DNA of 64,000 nt from positions 737,960,950 through 738,024,949 of the forward strand of contig NC_064615.1 in the NCBI RefSeq assembly GCF_023898315.1. The letters run 5' to 3'. Under the pieces are notes generated by a model. The model was not told the DNA's origin, did not search any database, and saw only the letters and a list, made by a program, of their open reading frames with translations. Positions 55,226 through 64,000 of the stretch are shown piece after piece. The DNA is from Schistocerca nitens. Lineage: Eukaryota > Arthropoda > Insecta > Orthoptera > Acrididae. Position numbers and translations under genes: made by a program. Each line of letters starts with the position of its first letter. The stretch's first letter is position 1.

Positions 55226-55695
55226 AGAAAGCTTGCTTTTTCGATCGTTTTTTGGCCAGTGCCAAATCCGAGAAGTCGTGGAAGTCAGACCGCAATTAGG
55301 AGAAAAATTCCCTTTGCACAGTTTAAAGGTACAGCCATACTCAACTTCCAGACGAGATGTCGTTGCTTAGCAATTAGTCGTTTTGTCCTAATAATGGTGG
55401 GTGTAGATAGCTGCAGTTCGCCTGATGGTAATATATTTTAACAAGACGAAAACTGTAAATGCGAGCTCTGTTGTTGCCTTTCACAGCAGTTATGTTTTTA
55501 TGCACGTAGATACACATAAAGCGCTAAATCGCATCTTTCATTCATTTGCTTTTGCGTTTCTTTGCGCCGCGTGTGCAATGTTGCCGTACCTGTGAATAGT
55601 GTTTCCACTTCATTGTTTATTGTTGCAGTGTTTACATCGCGGCTTTGTGTTACAATCGTGGTCCCATTAGTTGTTGTGTGTTCATGTGAGACAGT
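55226..55695. other. no recognised feature
   Basis: About 470 bp spacer. Open frames overlapping 55498-55825 derive mostly from the adjacent SINE. Confidence 0.35.
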
Positions 55696-55898
55696 GTGGC
55701 CGGCCGCGGTGGCCGTGCGGTTCTGGCGCTGCAGTCGGAACCGCGGGACTACTGCGGTCGCAGGTTCGAATCCTGCCTCGGGCATGGATGTGTGTGATGT
55801 CCTTAGGTTAGTTAGGTTTAAGTAGTTCTAAGTTCTAGGGGACTGATGACTTAAGATGTTAAGTCCCATAGTGCTCAGAGCCATTTGAACCATTTTTT
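55696..55898 (+). repeat. SINE family A with 9-bp target duplication
   Basis: Complete copy with an A/T-rich end. TGAGACAGT at 55687-55695 and 55899-55907. Confidence 0.92.
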
Positions 55899-56039
55899 TG
55901 AGACAGTTTTCCTAACACAATTAATTGCCTTGTACTTGTGTGAAACTGTGCGTCATTCATGGAGTTGTGAAAAGTCTGTGTTGATCAGTATGTGAGCTTA
56001 CCTTGAGGTCTAAAGAGAACAGGACGCGAGCAGTTCCGT

Positions 56040-56780
56040 ACCACAGCCTGTAAAGAGAACTTCTGAATGTCTCGGTGTAGATGAAAATACAGTGAAGCAA
56101 ATTTTGAGAGAATATAGAGGAACTCCATGTCTTGTATCAGCAAAAAAGCGTTCAGGCAGGCGACAAAAGTTTCTATTGGACAAGTTTACACAGGGAGTTA
56201 TAAGAAGGAAAATCCACAACTTCTATGTGGAAAAGCAATTTCCAACAGTGGCTGCCGTATTGCAAAAGTTGAAAACTGAAGTGGAAGATTTTCCTGATAT
56301 GAGTGTAACAAACCTTTGACGTGCTATTCGAAAATTGGGCTTCAGATACAAAAAGTTCAACAGAAAACCTGTGCTGATGGAAAATAACCAACTAGCAGGA
56401 AAAAGAGACCAGTTTTAGTGGCAAATAAGACTCTTGTGCAACACTGGATAGACTATTTATTACGCTGATGAAAGTTGATGTGGCGCAAATCATTCCAGAA
56501 AGTTTGGTTGGTAGGAACAAAAAATGTCTTATTCATCAGAAATGTGTAAAATTAACACAGAGGGAGTGTTCAAGAGAGGATGGGATGGAAAGGAGGAATT
56601 CGAACACCGTCTAGTTCTGGAAAAAAAGATTATAATGTGCCGCATTGGGAACGAAGATGGGTTCGTGCAAAATGCTGTTTTATGTTTTATTGGGCAACAA
56701 ATGATACTTTACAGTTTTGTCGTCCCGCTCTGAAAAGTGTCCCCGAAGTGTCTGAAGGAATTCAGTGAGTCATGTACACA
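56040..56780 (+). pseudogene. IS630/Tc1-mariner-like transposase pseudogene
   Basis: HTH part VKRTSECLGVDENTVKQILR (56048-56105), then FTQGVIRRKIHNFYVEKQFP and a second HTH, AIRKLGFRYKKFNRKPVLME. A stop near 56417 separates the catalytic start TIYYADES (56453-56476, first catalytic Asp), then CGANHSRKFGW. Further downstream, in a shifted frame, RLIMC-like IIMCRIGNEDGFVQNAVLCF. The remaining acidic boxes are not seen. Family placement by motif layout only. Confidence 0.6.
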
Positions 56781-57290
56781 AATTTGAAAACAGTTATACA
56801 CAAAGAGCCCACTTTTTGACTTAGCAATAGAACCGTTGCTGATCCAGGCAGACGACTGCAATAACAGCAGCGAAACCTCAGCCAGCAGCAAAAGCAATTA
56901 GGCCTAAGGGGAGTTTACAGGGCCTATGCGGGCAATGTTCAATTAGCTACTTTATGTGCCTGATCTCTGGAACCAATGAAGATAACACTCTAAAAGTTTT
57001 ACAGGTATCCTATCCATGTTATATATGTCTACTGAACCAGAATTAAGAAGTGTACAAAAGAAGGAGAGATGTATATGCTATTTTTTATTACAAATAATTG
57101 TATATATAATGCCCTAGATGTCTATCTATTCAAATCATTTCTACGGTTGTGCTTCAGTAGGTGCAGTATGTTACAATGAAATAGGTGCCAAAGTTAAATA
57201 TCACTATCACGAGTCGTTTTACATATAAAGGAACATAAATCATAAAAATGTCATTTTGAGAAAATGACATTTAAAGTTTACAATGATAAA
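56781..57290. other. spacer with a perfect 12-bp hairpin
   Basis: Mostly AT-rich. 57246-57257 AAATGTCATTTT and 57261-57272 AAAATGACATTT are exact inverted repeats around GAG. Confidence 0.6.
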
Positions 57291-57294
57291 CATT

Positions 57295-59700
57295 GACTTG
57301 TAATTTTAAACTAAGTCTCAAAAACACCCAGCAGCACAGTCAGCATCATCATCTTTACCAGCTTCCTTCTCTAAATGTTTCTTTCTGCTGACTGACCTTG
57401 CCACTTTTTTTGTGAACTCAGCTGCACGCTGAGTCTCAGCTTGTCCAATAACTTCAAGCCGTTTACAGTATGGTAGCATGGAGTGATGTTAAAGATGTTT
57501 TAGAACTCCTTCTTCCCTTGTTTCTCTCATTAAATGTTAATACAGTATCACTAACTCCCCATTTTAGTGTATTGAACTCTACAAAAACATTTTTGGGAGC
57601 TCGTGTCCAGACAATGTTATTGAATGACTAGTTAGGATTCTGTGACACTTTCAGAGGAGGTCTGGGTGAGGTTGGTCCTTATAAATTGGTTTGATTACCT
57701 CCATAACAGCTTCAGGAATACAGTTCTTGTGTTCAAAAGACACTCCTGAAATTTCAGCCTTCCGGAATTTACATGATTCAGGTCCAGGTGGGCAGAGTGA
57801 ACGTGTCGGTTGAAAATTTGTGAAAGTATGAGGTCCAGACTGATTTCCTCATACTTTCTACATCATTTCCGTTATTTCTGATGGCCATCCCATAATATTG
57901 CTGAAGGTGATTTATTGTTTTATCAGCCAGCCGCTCTCTAAGTGGCTTGCCATCATAAGTGTAGTGGTGCGAAGAGTTTGTTGTATTTTCTGAGAAGTGT
58001 GCCCATCCTCTTTTGCACAGGCCCAAGCAGTGGCGGATTTAAAAATTTTGCGCCCCTAGACACACCACATTATAAGCGTTTCCCCCTAAAAAACATGTTT
58101 TAAATAATAATTATTACCCGATCACTTTACAATTGCCGTTTCGGGTGGGGGCGCTGTGAGCTGTTTCCGTACTCTGCTATTCGTTGTTTTGAAGGACGCG
58201 TCAGCGGTCTAGTCGCTCGCAATCAAAATGTAATGTGGTTCCTGAACTGAAGGGCAGCGGATAAAACAAACTTAAAACTGCATTGTGTTAACACATTCTT
58301 CTATCTAAAGACAACAGAAACGAACACAAGGAAAATAACTTTTCAAAATGGCCTAAAAATTCAGCAGAACTTGTAGGAGACAACAGATTTTTGTTATACA
58401 AGTCATTCACTTTAAATAAGTTCTTTACCACGAAACCATGGAAAACGGAAATAAAAATGTGTTACAGTCTAAAAATTGAAGCGAACGTGTCATACATTAG
58501 AAATTAATATGTACTTTTACAGAGATGCGTTCACAATTAAAATTAAACTGTCATTTTACGATCTAATAACTAGAATGTGTCGCAGATAAAAAAATACGTT
58601 CGGTATTAATACGTGAATCTGTAGGAAAGCGTAAGAAATGAAAATGAAATAGAGATTTCAGTGCACGAACTAATAATTAAATACAGACGAGCAAATACAG
58701 AACTGGATTTGCTGTTCCATAATTTTACAGACTAGTGTGGAAAAATAGAATTTGTTTTATAATCTAATAGTTAACGTGTAAAGAATTAGGGTCTGTGTAG
58801 CTAGATGCTGCATACTAAGTGTACACAATACCTTTAATCCATGTAAGGGCTGAACACTTTTGTGTTTCACACGTTATTACATATTCTGCATATGTTCTTT
58901 TCGTATAAACATGTGTCTAAAAATGAAAAACATTCACAGTATCAACATGTTTTGTTAAATGGGTGTCGTTAAATCAAAGCTCAGATATTGAAGACCACAG
59001 AGCTTTCACATTAATTGCAGTAATGGAGGGTTGAGTTGATACTTCCCCGTAATTTCTACAAGAAATATAAGTAGAGTCGGGTTTTACGTACTGAGGCCCA
59101 CACATGTTACAGTATTCAAGAAACTTTTGATTAGCTTATCACAGTTTTTCAGGGTTTCCGGTATTTTCACGGGGAAGTTATGGTAGGGTTAAGTAGAAGC
59201 CGACAACAATCTCGGAATAATAAAGTTTCAAACATTGTATTGTAGATTACCGTTCTGACAGCTTACTTCAGAATGTTTTGAACAATCATGAAGATGATAC
59301 CAGACGGAAACATAATGTTATATTTTCATTGAGTCACCAAGTAAACTATGTATATTTCCAAGCTTGTATTGTCGAATTTCGTTCTTAAGGCGTATTTAAG
59401 CTAGCAAGTTGTTTAACAATATTAAAAATTTTTGACGTTTGTAAGCGCAGTTATTTTAAAACGTAAAAGGTTAAAATGAGTACAGAGCAAAAATTCCGCC
59501 CCCCTTAAGGTGCCACCCCTAGGCCCGTGCCCAGTGGGCCTATATGTAAATCCGCCATTTTGCCCAACGCATTACGATTTCTTTGTCACAATATTTTCAT
59601 GTGGATTTGCTTCAACAACACACTTATATACTTTAGAATCTCCATCCTCAAGGTACTGTGTGTATCGGACACCCCTTTCCTGCAGTGTTCGGCTGAACAC
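57295..59700 (-). pseudogene. Mutator-like transposase pseudogene split by a hAT-like element
   Basis: Minus strand. Upstream part 59695-59566: ERGVRYTQYLEDGDSKVYKC then VVEANPHENIVTKKS. After the inserted element, the downstream part 58026-57778: CKRGWAHFSENTT, RERLADKTINHLQQYYGMAI, and NDVESMRKSVWTSYFHKFST, the conserved 'DGK...L...YYG.AIR' and 'M..A.W...FH..STD' blocks of the Mutator-like transposase domain. Then 57640-57520: FNNIVWTRAPKNVFVEFNTL and VSDTVLTFNERNKGR. Both sides align as one protein. Several stops; inactive. Confidence 0.78.
58028..59560. mobile_element. hAT-like non-autonomous element
   Basis: Starts CAGTGGCGGATTTA (58028) and ends with the near-complement 'taaatccgccattt' (to 59560). 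CAGTGG... is a typical hAT end. Flanks GGCCCAAG (58020-58027) and TGCCCAAC (59561-59568) could be an 8-bp duplication with two changes. The 1.5-kb interior is AT-rich and has no recognised coding frame. Confidence 0.68.
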
Positions 59701-59726
59701 CGTTTTTCTTAAATATTACCACGAAT

Positions 59727-59877
59727 GTCATCCCCATTTCAACTAAAATGTAATATTCGTACACTAAGTAAAGGTAGATATTTCCACGATTCTGGCAAGG
59801 TATAAAACATCGATGTTCGTGATGCAATGTGACCAGAATATGAGCTGAAAGCCAGGGGTCAATCATTATGAAATAAA
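59727..59877 (-). repeat. repeat pair, right copy (inverted relative to 54.85-55.22 kb)
   Basis: 'tcaactaaaatgtaatattc', 'gaccagaatatgagctgaaa' and 'aggggtcaatcattatgaaa'. Lies just beyond the Mutator-like pseudogene. Confidence 0.75.
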
Positions 59878-60032
59878 TATTAGATGGTGTACGCATGACG
59901 TTACGGTTGAAGCACGTGGCTGTGGCAGCGCGGAAGCTACCGTTACTGTGTAAGCCGGTGGAAGCTTGGATTTCTTGCGTGCGCACACGGGAAAGTTTTG
60001 TTTCGTCTATTTATGTATATTACAACAAGAAT

Positions 60033-62243
60033 GCCTGGCTGTGCTGTCGATGGTTGTTTGTCTTACAGGAAGACGAACGGAACTGGGATTACGTATTATC
60101 GGTTCCCTATCTTCAACGTGTGTGGACCGGGAAGTGTTGCCGTAAAGACTGCATTAATGTGGTAAATGCTACTGTTTGTTCACAACATTTTAAATCAGAC
60201 GATTATGTTCGGGACTTCTATGCAGAACTATTGAATATATCTGCCAGAAAAGTTCTGAAACAAGATGCTGTACAGTGTGTGGATCTGTCGGTTGGTCCAA
60301 GTGTTTGTATAGATGCTGAAGGACAATTAGAAAAAAGCAGGGAAGACAGGTTTAGACGAGAGCAACTCTGAAAAGGGCACTGGAAACATCTGAAAACTTA
60401 CCAGCCAAGAAACTAAAGGTCGATCAGTCCACGACAACTAATTCAACGAACTGAGAAAACGAAGAACTGCGTGAATGCAGGAAAAGTGTGAAAGGAATTG
60501 GAGTGTTGGAACAAAAAGCTCGAAACTATGGTGGTGCTTTAAGAGTGAGAGAGACACGTACGAGAGAGAAACTGAAGGCCTTTTGGCACAGCAAGAGGGT
60601 GAGTGAATTGGCTACTAATAATCTAGTGCCTAATAAAGTGAAGGATATTTTGAGAAAGATTTTTCAAAAAATTCAGATCAGCAGATTGCTTTCTGGAAAG
60701 AAGCAAGCCAACTGGAAAAGAGAGAACATATGCAAAGCAGTGACAATTCGTGCTATCTCTAGGAAGTGATGTACCTCCTTGTGGAATAAACTCGTTGTTT
60801 CACTACCTGGAATTTCAGCTTTAAAGAAATGTCGTCACGGTCGCCCGTAAGTGTTGAATGGCGTGTTATGTTTGATGAAACTAAGGGACCGTCATTTTCT
60901 GACATCGAGTGAGTGTGTATGCGTTTTCTTTTTACGAACTGAATGTCGATGGAAGTGTGACATTTGATGAAATGGAGAATCATCTTGTAGGGCCACACAG
61001 TAGCATTCTTGTTCTTATGGTTTGTGGACTTTGTTGAGGATGGAAACAGCCGATATTTTATGACGTTCAGGTGACAGCGGAGCAGCTAAACTCAATAATT
61101 TCCTCGCTTCATAACGTAGGTTATAATGTTGTCGCAGTCGTTTCTCATCTTGGGTCGAAAAATCGACGTGTCTGGAACGAACTACATGTTGATCACGTCA
61201 GTTCATGTTTTTCACAACCACAGCAGCTGGCGAAAAATGTGTGGGTATTTTCTATGTCCTTCACTTGTACAAATTGCTTCGCAAGCCCTTTCTTTAAGCT
61301 TTCCGATGGGAAAGTGACGTCGAAAGCGCCAGTCGAGAAACTCCTATCATTAGATAACACAAAAATTAAAATGTGCCCCAATCTGTCACAGTTACATCTC
61401 AGTGTCAACGGTAGAGAGCGGCAACGTGTATACCTAGCCATGCAACTGTGTTCAAATACAACTGCTCAAGCAAGTCGTTATCTGTTGTTAGAAGAAGAGG
61501 AAACGGCGGAGTTCCTTCAGCTTTTGACGTTCTGAATTCTTACACGCTTGTAACACAAAGAAATTACTACTGTTCCAGAAAGGACTGTTAACATCAACAA
61601 ATTCTTTATTTGGCCTTCATTCTGATCTACTATCACTCAGATCTGAGTGTATTTTAACAGGATGGCTGAACCATGATCGCCTCGAAATTTTGTTTTCTCG
61701 GGTTAGAGGTATAGATCGTTCTCATCAACAACCTCCTCCGAAACATCACCTGCATTATTTGCTTCTGGAAAGAATGCGCATGACATTCCAGTGCCGAACA
61801 TGTCATCTGTGGAACTGGAAGGCGATTAGCAACAATTCCTGTCAGTTTGTTTACTTTGTGGAATTCGGCCCGATGCGTCTGGAGCAATAGCCATGGTAGA
61901 TGGGGAAGCAGAGATACAGGACGTAAGTTGTGGCTGTGAGGCTGCCGCACGGACTGCTGTGTCAGATGTTGAATGCTCAGCAGAAGATCAGATACCTGGC
62001 AGGTCATACTGCACATCGTGCTGCGAAATATGATAACACACTGGGGGCATTGTCGATTGAATTACATTGCCCTCCTCCAGTGTGCCTCTCAAAATACGGA
62101 TGGACAGAATTTCAATCACGGGGAGGTTTGTTAGTGCTGTCTGACAACTGGATGCGATAGATATCAGAATTTGAGCTCCTGTTCAATGAGCGTAATGGAC
62201 CTGACAGTCTGTCAAAAGAAAATATATATCTAAGGGATTAGCC
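60033..62243 (+). pseudogene. P-element transposase pseudogene with THAP domain (THAP9-like)
   Basis: P-superfamily transposase: DNA-binding THAP finger, coiled coil, GTP-binding/RNase H-like catalytic core. THAP: MPGCAVDGC at 60033, a frame change near 60110, then VCSQHFKSDDYVRD (60176-60220), giving the C..C...C..H zinc set, and ARKVLKQDAV. Coiled-coil/linker 60360-60770. Catalytic core: SFYELNVDGSVTFDEMENHL (about 60925), where I would expect SFDE, so the first catalytic Asp is Tyr; QPIFYDVQVTAEQLNSIISS (about 61050); VVAVVSHLGSKNRRVWNEL, with His at another expected Asp. C-terminal: HDRLEILFSRVRGIDRSHQQ (about 61675) and GWTEFQSRGGLLVLSDNW (about 62100). Full length in outline, about six frameshifts or stops. 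Terminal repeats not found. Confidence 0.88.
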
Positions 62244-62569
62244 GACATAATTTCGCTGAAATATCGTCACGTGGCGCCGTAGATAATTAAAACACTCTTA
62301 CGGGCCCGAATTTTTGTTTGAGTACGCTATCTTAATATGACTTTGAGAGAGAGAAAGCAGCAGTATCACAAAGACGGAAATCTCCTCAGTGGTAGTCTTC
62401 AGCAGTCAGAGATATCAAACGAGATAAGTAACTATCAATAAACAATGCCTAAACAGCAAATTTGGTATGCTGAGTAGTCTAGTTTGTGACGGCGCAGTAC
62501 AGCTTCGTGCCCCTCACTCGCAGCTCTGCTTCGACGCTTACGTTATTTCGATGGCCAATTTATACTAGA
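62244..62569. other. no recognised feature
   Basis: Spacer between the P-element pseudogene and a LINE 3' end. It could contain the P-element 3' terminus. Confidence 0.35.
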
Positions 62570-62834
62570 TTATATTAGATTAGATTTACTTTCGTTCGAA
62601 TTGATCCGTAGTGAGGAGGTCCTCCAGCATGTAGAACATGTCAGAAAGACAACAATACATGACAAATATTTACAACTCAAATAAATAAACTAATGTACCA
62701 TTCCACAGGTCCCAAGTGGAATGATCGTCATTTTTTAATGAACACGATATTAAAGAATCATTTTACAAATACTAATGCACTGAATTTAAAATAAAAAAGT
62801 TTTTTATTTATTTATAAGGTAATAAACGTGTAAT

Positions 62835-62902
62835 ACAACTACTATAATGCTTATTTACAATGAACACATTACTGCACAGAAATGATGCAGAAATTAGATT
62901 GT

Positions 62903-62952
<50 letters not shown>

Positions 62953-63030
62953 ACACATTTATTTACAGTGAACACATTACTGCACTGAGATTGTGCAGAA
63001 GTTATATTGTACTTAAATACATATACACAC
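62835..63030. repeat. duplicated ~60-bp segments around a (CA)n microsatellite
   Basis: 'atttacaatgaacacattac' (62852) and 'atttacagtgaacacattac' (62959) begin two similar segments separated by (CA)n at 62905-62958. Part of the LINE 3' untranslated region. Confidence 0.85.
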
Positions 63031-63033
63031 AAA

Positions 63034-64000
63034 TCAGTTGTTTCTACTGAGAAATTCATCAATGGAGTAGAAGGAGTTGGCCACCAATAAATCCTTTAGG
63101 CTTCCCTTAAACTGAGTTTCATTGGTTGTTAAGCTTTTTATGGCTGCTGGCAAGTTATTGAAAATGTGTGTTCCTGAATAATGCACACCTTTTTGTACAA
63201 GACTAAGTGACTTTAAATCCTTGTGAAGATTATTCTTATTTTTAGTACTGATTCCATGAATTGAGCTGTTGGTTTGAAAAAGTGATATATTTTTAATGAC
63301 AAATTTCCTTAAAGAATAAATATATTGGGAACCAGTAGTTAGTATCCCTAGTTACCTAAACAGGCTTCTGCAGGATGTTATTGAGTTCACACCACATATA
63401 ACTCTTACTGCACGTTTTTGTTCCTGGAAAACTTTAGCTTGGCTTGATGAATTACTCCAAAAAATAATCTCATACGACATTATGGAATGAAAGTAAGCGT
63501 AGTATGCCAGCTTTTTCATTTTTATATCCCCTAGGACTGACACAATTCGCATTGCAGATAGAGATTTGTTAAGACGCTTCAGCAGTTTTGTGGTGTGCTT
63601 TTCCCAGTTGAATTTATTATCAAGCTGTAATCCCAAAAATTTAACACTGTCCACTTCTTTTGTCTGCTTGTCATCGTATGTTAGCCATATACTCGTGCGA
63701 CACCCCTTACAAGTTCTGAACTCCATGTAGTGTGTTTTTTCAAAGTTAAGTGACAAAGAATTGGCTAGGAACCAGTGATTAACCTCCAAAAATATTTTAT
63801 TAGCTGATCTTTCTAAGACTACACTTGATTTGCTATATATTGCTATGTTTGTATCATCGTCAAACAAAACAAACTTGACATGTGGCAATGTTACTGATGA
63901 AAGGTCATTGATATACACAAGAAAAAGTAAGGGCCCCAAAATGGAACCTTGTGGTACCCCACATATAATTAGTTCGCATTTGGATGATGCTTGATAGATG
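63034..64000 (-). pseudogene. LINE reverse transcriptase, C-terminal part, one nonsense codon
   Basis: From the window edge: CGVPQGSILGPLLFLVYIND, then VKFVLFDDDTNIAIY, where the F/YADD box reads FDDD; SLSLNFEKTHYMEF; FLGLQLDNKFNWEKHTTKLL; YFHSIMSYEIIFWSNSSS; and QKRAVRVICGVNS. TAG at 63352-63354 interrupts (CRSLFR*LGILTT). The same frame then continues through SQYIYSLRKFV and YSIDEFLSRNN to TGA at 63034-63036. The 5' part lies outside the window. Confidence 0.9.

Larger units (their letters stand above)
62570..64000 (-). mobile_element. non-LTR retrotransposon, 3' part, continues past the window
   Basis: The 3' end at about 62570 has an (ATCTA)n-like tail ('agattatattagattagatt' on the plus strand). 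The 3' untranslated region runs to 63033, coding region from there to the window edge. Same broad group as the LINEs at 0.7-1.6 and 47.9-50.8 kb. Confidence 0.88.

Noticed and set aside
60033-60371. Functional host THAP-domain gene
   Set aside because: The THAP reading frame is shifted within the domain, and downstream P-transposase blocks carry several stops.

Overview
This window looks like intergenic or intronic DNA from a very large, repeat-rich insect genome, most likely an orthopteran (grasshopper or locust, Schistocerca-like). I base that on recalling the abundant tRNA-headed SINE ending in 'catttgaacca', on animal-only transposons (P element, Tc1/mariner, hAT, APE-type LINEs), on AT-rich spacers without operons, and on the near absence of long open frames. 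I could not run a search, so the species call is inference. I found no convincing host protein-coding gene, rRNA, tRNA gene or CRISPR array. Almost everything recognisable is a transposable element or a decayed piece of one. Many short ORFs are antisense or SINE-encoded shadows.

Layout. 0.66-1.65 kb: LINE fragment with a SINE inside. 1.9-4.0 kb: Tc1-like remnant carrying a SINE and a solo LTR with a 5-bp target duplication. 5.15-6.56 kb: Tc1-like element with a SINE at its start codon. 8.2-10.1 kb: Tc1-like pseudogene with a small mariner relative inside. 10.7-18.06 kb: four-level nest, Tc1-like (minus) containing Tc1-like (plus) containing a LINE (minus) containing a 2.7-kb DNA transposon with about 630-bp inverted repeats. 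18.1-20.6 kb: Tc1-like element with a mariner-like element in its right end. 20.66-21.15 kb: GC-rich stretch ending in a splice-donor-like site. 22.06-26.10 kb: long foldback element split by a SINE and by an almost intact CR1-type LINE; a perfect-stem hairpin follows.

26.4-35.5 kb: LINE pieces, a dispersed 100-bp repeat, a MITE with 150-bp inverted repeats, a mariner deletion derivative, SINEs and a hAT pseudogene. 35.6-36.9 kb: mariner-like element with about 340-bp inverted repeats. 37-45.7 kb: mostly unrecognised sequence with SINEs and Tc1, mariner and LINE scraps. 47.05-52.2 kb: region with subterminal palindromic repeats, split by a mariner-like element, itself split by a LINE. 52.3-52.96 kb: SINE hit by two other SINEs. 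53.7-59.9 kb: Tc1-like, IS630-like and Mutator-like transposase pseudogenes, the last split by a hAT-like element. 60.0-62.24 kb: P-element transposase pseudogene with a THAP zinc finger. 62.57-64.0 kb: 3' part of a LINE running off the window.

The elements do not cooperate as a pathway. What they record is insertion order, which is readable from exact target-site duplications. The most interesting signals are the 10.7-18.06 kb nest with its unplaced long-TIR transposon, the split foldback, and a base-paired core with compensatory changes shared by four SINE families.
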